Source: Bdellovibrio svalbardensis (lineage in GTDB: Bacteria > Bdellovibrionota > Bdellovibrionia > Bdellovibrionales > Bdellovibrionaceae). From it: a stretch of DNA of 64,000 nucleotides. The stretch lies in contig NZ_JANRMI010000003.1 of assembly GCF_029531655.1 (NCBI RefSeq), forward strand, positions 62,001 through 126,000, written 5' to 3'. The translations under genes and the position numbers were made by a program. The notes beneath the pieces were generated by a model, which saw only the letters and a program-made list of their open reading frames with translations, ran no database searches and was not told the origin of the DNA. Shown here piece after piece: positions 60,540 through 64,000 of the stretch (its first letter is position 1; each line of letters opens with the position of its first letter).

Positions 60540-61271
60540 ATGAGCCTTCACCGTTTTTTAACTAGTTTCGTAGTCACCATTTTGCTTTTTGGCAGCAACT
60601 CTCGCGCTGAAGCCTTGACTCTAAAAATCGCCATGCAAGAAGGATTCGATAAGATTTCCGCGATCAAAGAAGTACAAAACTTTGTAACTCTCGCCCTGGA
60701 GTCGGAAGGCATCCACGTTACATTCCGATCCCTCCCCTTAGCTCGATCTGTAGCCTTGGTAAATAAAGGCGAACTGGACGGCGAGCTGATTCGCGCTGCC
60801 AACATTGTCGAGCAAAGTCCCAACTTGATTTTAACTTCAAAACCCTTGGGCTACGCCGACTATCATATCCTTTACTCAGAGAAGAACACCAATTTCAACC
60901 AGCATCAGCTCAAGTCCTACAAGGGGTTGGTCCTCCTTAACAGTACGACTGTAAAAGATGAGCTTCGCAAACGAGATCTTAAAGTCGACGAAGCTCCCAG
61001 TCTTGAACAGGGCATACAGATGGTGAATTCAGGCCGCGCTGATTATATTATTCTCGCCGCCCCGATCATTGCCGCCATCAGGGACACCCAGCCACAGCTC
61101 TTCGTGAATCTAAAGACATCAACCGAAATGTTTCAACGCATTCCTTTGTATTTTTGCCTGAACAAGAAGTACAAAAACCTCATGCCCAAAATTGAAAAGT
61201 CTTTTTCTCGCCAAGCGAAAAAGAAGAACAACTACAAGTACATCAATACCTTCATAAATCCCAACCTCTAA
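60540..61271 (+). CDS. periplasmic solute-binding-like protein, paralogue 1
   Basis: 243 residues with a signal peptide (ending SRAEA). The mature part starts LTLKIAMQEGFDKISAIKEV and has LPLARSVALVNKGELDGELI and TSKPLGYADYHILYSEKN, the order of a family 3-type solute-binding fold. About half of its residues match the gene at 62449 in a colinear way. No transporter genes are adjacent. The RxxxLxxxGxxDGE motif suggests detection of a small ligand; the ligand is unknown. Confidence 0.72.
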   Translation: MSLHRFLTSFVVTILLFGSNSRAEALTLKIAMQEGFDKISAIKEVQNFVTLALESEGIHVTFRSLPLARSVALVNKGELDGELIRAANIVEQSPNLILTSKPLGYADYHILYSEKNTNFNQHQLKSYKGLVLLNSTTVKDELRKRDLKVDEAPSLEQGIQMVNSGRADYIILAAPIIAAIRDTQPQLFVNLKTSTEMFQRIPLYFCLNKKYKNLMPKIEKSFSRQAKKKNNYKYINTFINPNL

Positions 61272-61424
61272 ACACTAAATAGTTCTGTCCCTTTACGGCA
61301 CCTGTAAAGATCTTAGGCACAGCCAGGACTTTCAAATCAAAGCAAAGCTTTCAGGAAATGGCACAGGCCTCGCATAATGAAATGACCCCAAAAGTTTCGT
61401 TGCGACTGAAAGAGGAAAATGATT

Positions 61425-62378
61425 ATGAAAATCAGGCTAGTCATTACATCACTTATTTTATGCGTGAGTTACACGGGCCCTGCCCATGCAGCCTCCCCAG
61501 CTCCGCTTCCGGACTCTTCTATTTATCGCGTCTTCCCATCCATTCGCTTTATTGAAGGTGCCGATCTGGATCTATTTAGGGAAACCTATGCGCGCTCTAT
61601 AGGCCAACAACGAGCTGAGTACGTCAACCAAGCCACCAGCTTGATGATGGTAGGGGCTGGCGGCACTGAGGCCGCAAAAATGTTGATCGCCTTTGATCAA
61701 CACATCTTGAACCTGCGCAAACAGGGCCGCGCCCAATTGGGTACCACTTTGGAAGCCGTCTTTAAGGCACGTCTGGATGAATTCTATCGCTATTTCCAGC
61801 CTCAGATTCAAAAGTTGCAATTTGCCAATATGGGTTCCGCCCAATCAAATTATGACATGGCTATTTACGGTGTTTATTCAGTTAACTCCAACCGCAAACC
61901 CGGCTTACAAATTACTGTCACGGTACTGAATCTACGTACGGGGCTTGAACAAAATTTCGTCGCCAGCGGCGAAGGTGTGACGGCAACGCAAGACCTGGCT
62001 GGCCAAGTTTTCCACGAATATCAAAGCACAAAATTCCCCTCTTCATTAAAACTAATGGGCAAATCCATTGAGCTTGTCACCAAAGGCATGATCAACCGTC
62101 CATCCACGGCGAAGATGAAAGATCTCAATCAGGAAGCTTCTTGGGTCTGCGACAGCTACAATGCTCATCTTCCAAGTGAAGATGACTTGCGCGCCCTTGG
62201 CGGCTTGGGCGACTACCGCGGCGGCATCACAATTGGCAAATCCGGTGAGGAAAATGCTCATTGGGCTCTTGCCGGAGGAAGAGTGTATGTTTCTTCTGGT
62301 GGCTGGACCGCTCCAGATACCAACGTCAACCCGGCTGCTTTTTTAAACTACATTTGTGTTCGCGGCGGCAGCCGCTAG
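61425..62378 (+). CDS. secreted protein between two solute-binding paralogues, unknown function
   Basis: ATG at 61425 with AGAGG 8-9 nt upstream; 317 residues with a signal peptide (ending AHAAS). The middle part is helical (RAEYVNQATSLMMVGAGGTE ... LDEFYRYFQPQIQKLQ), followed by a beta-rich section. The last ~70 residues (LPSEDDLRALGGLGDYRGGI ... NAHWALAGGRVYVSSGGWTA ... YICVRG) resemble the C-terminal domain of Lcl/DUF1566-type surface proteins; this is tentative. It may be transcribed with the neighbouring solute-binding genes. Confidence 0.6.
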   Translation: MKIRLVITSLILCVSYTGPAHAASPAPLPDSSIYRVFPSIRFIEGADLDLFRETYARSIGQQRAEYVNQATSLMMVGAGGTEAAKMLIAFDQHILNLRKQGRAQLGTTLEAVFKARLDEFYRYFQPQIQKLQFANMGSAQSNYDMAIYGVYSVNSNRKPGLQITVTVLNLRTGLEQNFVASGEGVTATQDLAGQVFHEYQSTKFPSSLKLMGKSIELVTKGMINRPSTAKMKDLNQEASWVCDSYNAHLPSEDDLRALGGLGDYRGGITIGKSGEENAHWALAGGRVYVSSGGWTAPDTNVNPAAFLNYICVRGGSR

Positions 62379-62448
62379 CACTAGCAGACATGTGTGATTA
62401 CAGAGCCTTTTATCTTGCCCTTTAAATTTCTTGAGAGGCTAATAAGCC

Positions 62449-63171
62449 ATGACTTGTCGGCTTCTCATCTGGGTTATTTTGCTTCTCAGCAGTCCTAGCT
62501 GGGCTGACGGCATTCATTTGAAAATTGCTGTCCAGGAGGGTTACGACAAACTCTTAGTAATCCAAGAGCTCGAGGACTTCTTTGTCCAGTCCCTAAAGCG
62601 CGAAGGGATCACCGTCTCTTTTACGCCGCTTCCTTTAGGAAGATCCTCTTCACTTGTCAGCAAAGGGACACTCGATGGTGAACTTATCCGAAGCGAGCTC
62701 GTCGCTCAAAACTATCCGAACATTATTATTTCCTCTAAACCCTTAGGCTTTATCGAGTATCACATTCTCTACAAAATTAAGAACACAACAATCAACGAAG
62801 ACCAGCTGAATAAATCCAGAGGACTGGTTATCTTAAACACTTTGACAGTTAAAGAAGATCTCAAACGTCGTGACCTTGGCGCCGAAGAGATCTCGAGCAT
62901 TGAGCAAGGCCTTCAGATGTTAAAATCGGGAAGAGCTGACTATCTTATATTACCCGATCCAATCATTGCCTCACTGAAAATTTCCTCGCCCAAAACCTTT
63001 GTGGATGTTCGCATCGGGAAACAATATTTTCAAAAAGTTCCGCTTTATTTTTGTTTGAACAAAAAGCATCTGGAGCTCTTACCCAAAATAGAAAAGGCTC
63101 TTTCAAAGAGCCTTCAGGAAAAGTCCAAAGAGTACAAACTCCTCTATGATTTTTTCAACCCAAATTTTTAA
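62449..63171 (+). CDS. periplasmic solute-binding-like protein, paralogue 2
   Basis: 240 residues with a signal peptide (ending PSWAD). Colinear with the protein at 60540: IHLKIAVQEGYDKLLVIQEL, LPLGRSSSLVSKGTLDGELI, SSKPLGFIEYHILYKIKN, GRADYLILPDPIIASL and VPLYFCLNKKHLELLPKIEK. Positions differing from paralogue 1 are scattered, so the duplication is old. SD GAGAGG is 11 nt from the ATG. Overlaps the convergent hydrolase gene by 4 nt. Confidence 0.72.
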   Translation: MTCRLLIWVILLLSSPSWADGIHLKIAVQEGYDKLLVIQELEDFFVQSLKREGITVSFTPLPLGRSSSLVSKGTLDGELIRSELVAQNYPNIIISSKPLGFIEYHILYKIKNTTINEDQLNKSRGLVILNTLTVKEDLKRRDLGAEEISSIEQGLQMLKSGRADYLILPDPIIASLKISSPKTFVDVRIGKQYFQKVPLYFCLNKKHLELLPKIEKALSKSLQEKSKEYKLLYDFFNPNF

Positions 63172-64000
63172 AGGGCCACCGGCCAGGTGACTTTCAAACT
63201 GGCCTTGGCGGAATTTTGCATCAAACTCACACGCAAGTTTTGATTTAGCCAGCGCACAATCATTTCTTTCTCGGAAAGTGTCAGATCTTTATTGAGGAAA
63301 CGGAAATCGAACTCAGACAAAGGCAGACTGAGATTCATACTGCGATCGTCTTTCTTCCCATTCGTCATTTTAATTTCCAAACGAACGAACTTCTGATCCT
63401 TAGCAGGCTCTCTCACCTCAAAGTTCGTCACAACCGGACCTTCGAAGAATCCTTTCCACTCATCATCACTCAAATCCACAGTTAAGTTCCGCTCTTTCAA
63501 ATGAAACCCCGGCGAGTGGGAAAGAACATAAGATTGAAACACCGTCGTCAGAGCTTTCCAGTCGTAAGGAACCGGCAAAGTACAATGGTAACCTTGCGGA
63601 AGCTCCACCACTTTGACATTCTTGCTGCCGATTTTAAGTTTTTTATTGGCGATATTTTGAGAGTTCATCTCAAAGGGAACCAAAGGGTCTTGTGAGGTCG
63701 CCAGGATCATGACAGGTTCTTGCACATCATTGTAGGACTTCCAGAAGTCATTCAGGGCCCAGAACTCAGCTCCGTCTTTCATACCCGGTGGCAACTTCAC
63801 ATTGGAAATATAAGACAGACCGCCGTGATAATTTCTGACTACTTCCGAAATTGCCTTGGTCAGGAAACTGAAACTTTCGTATTGCACCAAGGATGGCAAC
63901 TTCTGATCCAGTCCACTCAAGCGACGACGGCTCCACAAATCAACAAAGGCCGACTTCACCCCACTTTGCGTGAGATTTTGCATGGTCTCCTGCAAATGGA
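63168..64000 (-). CDS. C-terminal part of an alpha/beta-hydrolase-like protein (cut by window edge)
   Basis: The frame stays open to the window end, so the N-terminal half with the expected nucleophile elbow is missing. The visible ~277 residues contain VMILATSQDPLVPFEMNSQN, the typical site of the acid residue (Asp in QDPLVP), and VVELPQGYHCTLPVPYDW with the catalytic-type His, as in alpha/beta hydrolases. A C-terminal domain of ~110 residues (from about LTVDLSDDEW) has no recognised match. The enzyme class cannot be fixed from this part. Confidence 0.65.
   Translation of the reverse strand, partial: HLQETMQNLTQSGVKSAFVDLWSRRRLSGLDQKLPSLVQYESFSFLTKAISEVVRNYHGGLSYISNVKLPPGMKDGAEFWALNDFWKSYNDVQEPVMILATSQDPLVPFEMNSQNIANKKLKIGSKNVKVVELPQGYHCTLPVPYDWKALTTVFQSYVLSHSPGFHLKERNLTVDLSDDEWKGFFEGPVVTNFEVREPAKDQKFVRLEIKMTNGKKDDRSMNLSLPLSEFDFRFLNKDLTLSEKEMIVRWLNQNLRVSLMQNSAKASLKVTWPVAL

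Overview
The window reads as chromosome of a predatory delta-type bacterium of the genus Bdellovibrio. The strongest pointer is an FHA-GGDEF protein at 46648-47580 whose layout, including a threonine at position 14 of the disordered tail, matches DgcB of B. bacteriovorus. Many short secreted or lipoprotein genes without recognisable relatives, secreted proteases, Kdo/heptose LPS genes and a Tad/CpaF ATPase fit that assignment. The assignment is by reading, not by database search. No rRNA, tRNA, CRISPR array, integrase or complete insertion sequence was seen. Many starts were moved from the longest possible ORF to the codon with a good Shine-Dalgarno (SD) sequence; several are TTG or GTG.

Layout. 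1-4150 (minus): a tight envelope-precursor operon, engB-kdsB-pyrG-kdsD, followed by a truncated TonB-like gene. 4332-8003: FHA-sigma54 activator, FliL-like protein and two lipoproteins. 8077-13890 (minus): polA with an XRE-type gene upstream, then a separate group with a coiled-coil protein, eno and ftsB. 14110-16865 (minus): CpaF/TadA ATPase, cupredoxin-like exported protein, a 92-residue orphan and a secreted protein. 17192-22323: DsbA-like lipoprotein, HEPN-like protein, YkuD_2-type protein, HELGH metallopeptidase-like protein and sfsA. 22624-25683: lipoylated E2 and E3 of a 2-oxoacid dehydrogenase. 25806-29315: membrane, surface and thiolase genes. 29512-32197: two tandem clostripain-family proteases with duplicated leader DNA.

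32200-37400 is the accessory part. A complete HNH nuclease gene is bracketed by a 14-bp perfect inverted repeat. After it come two decayed copies of its 3' end and a third remnant of a shared 100-nt repeat. These alternate with small secreted-protein genes on the opposite strand.

37418-41706: BLUF photoreceptor, MaoC hydratase, PIN-PhoH, PilZ, TonB-like and MsrB. 41796-45617: outer-membrane barrel, aminopeptidase-like lipoprotein, and an ECF sigma / anti-sigma / CpxP-like envelope-stress operon. 45641-50534: predicted papain-like protein, DgcB, trypsin-like protease, DUF3465 protein and pgi. 50616-59409 (minus): LpxH-like phosphoesterase, coiled-coil protein, solute-binding protein, PfkB kinase, rlmN, DOPA-dioxygenase-like protein and heptose-7-phosphate kinase. 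59514-64000: AlkB-like dioxygenase, paired solute-binding proteins around a secreted protein, and a truncated alpha/beta hydrolase.

Two layers of structure lie outside the genes. The first is a family of short hairpins (CTACTCC...GGAGTGTAG) at six junctions, each just upstream of a start codon. The second is a set of GGTACGSCGTACC and GGTGCC-A-GGCACC palindromes. Together with the HNH-remnant array these are the least conventional features here.
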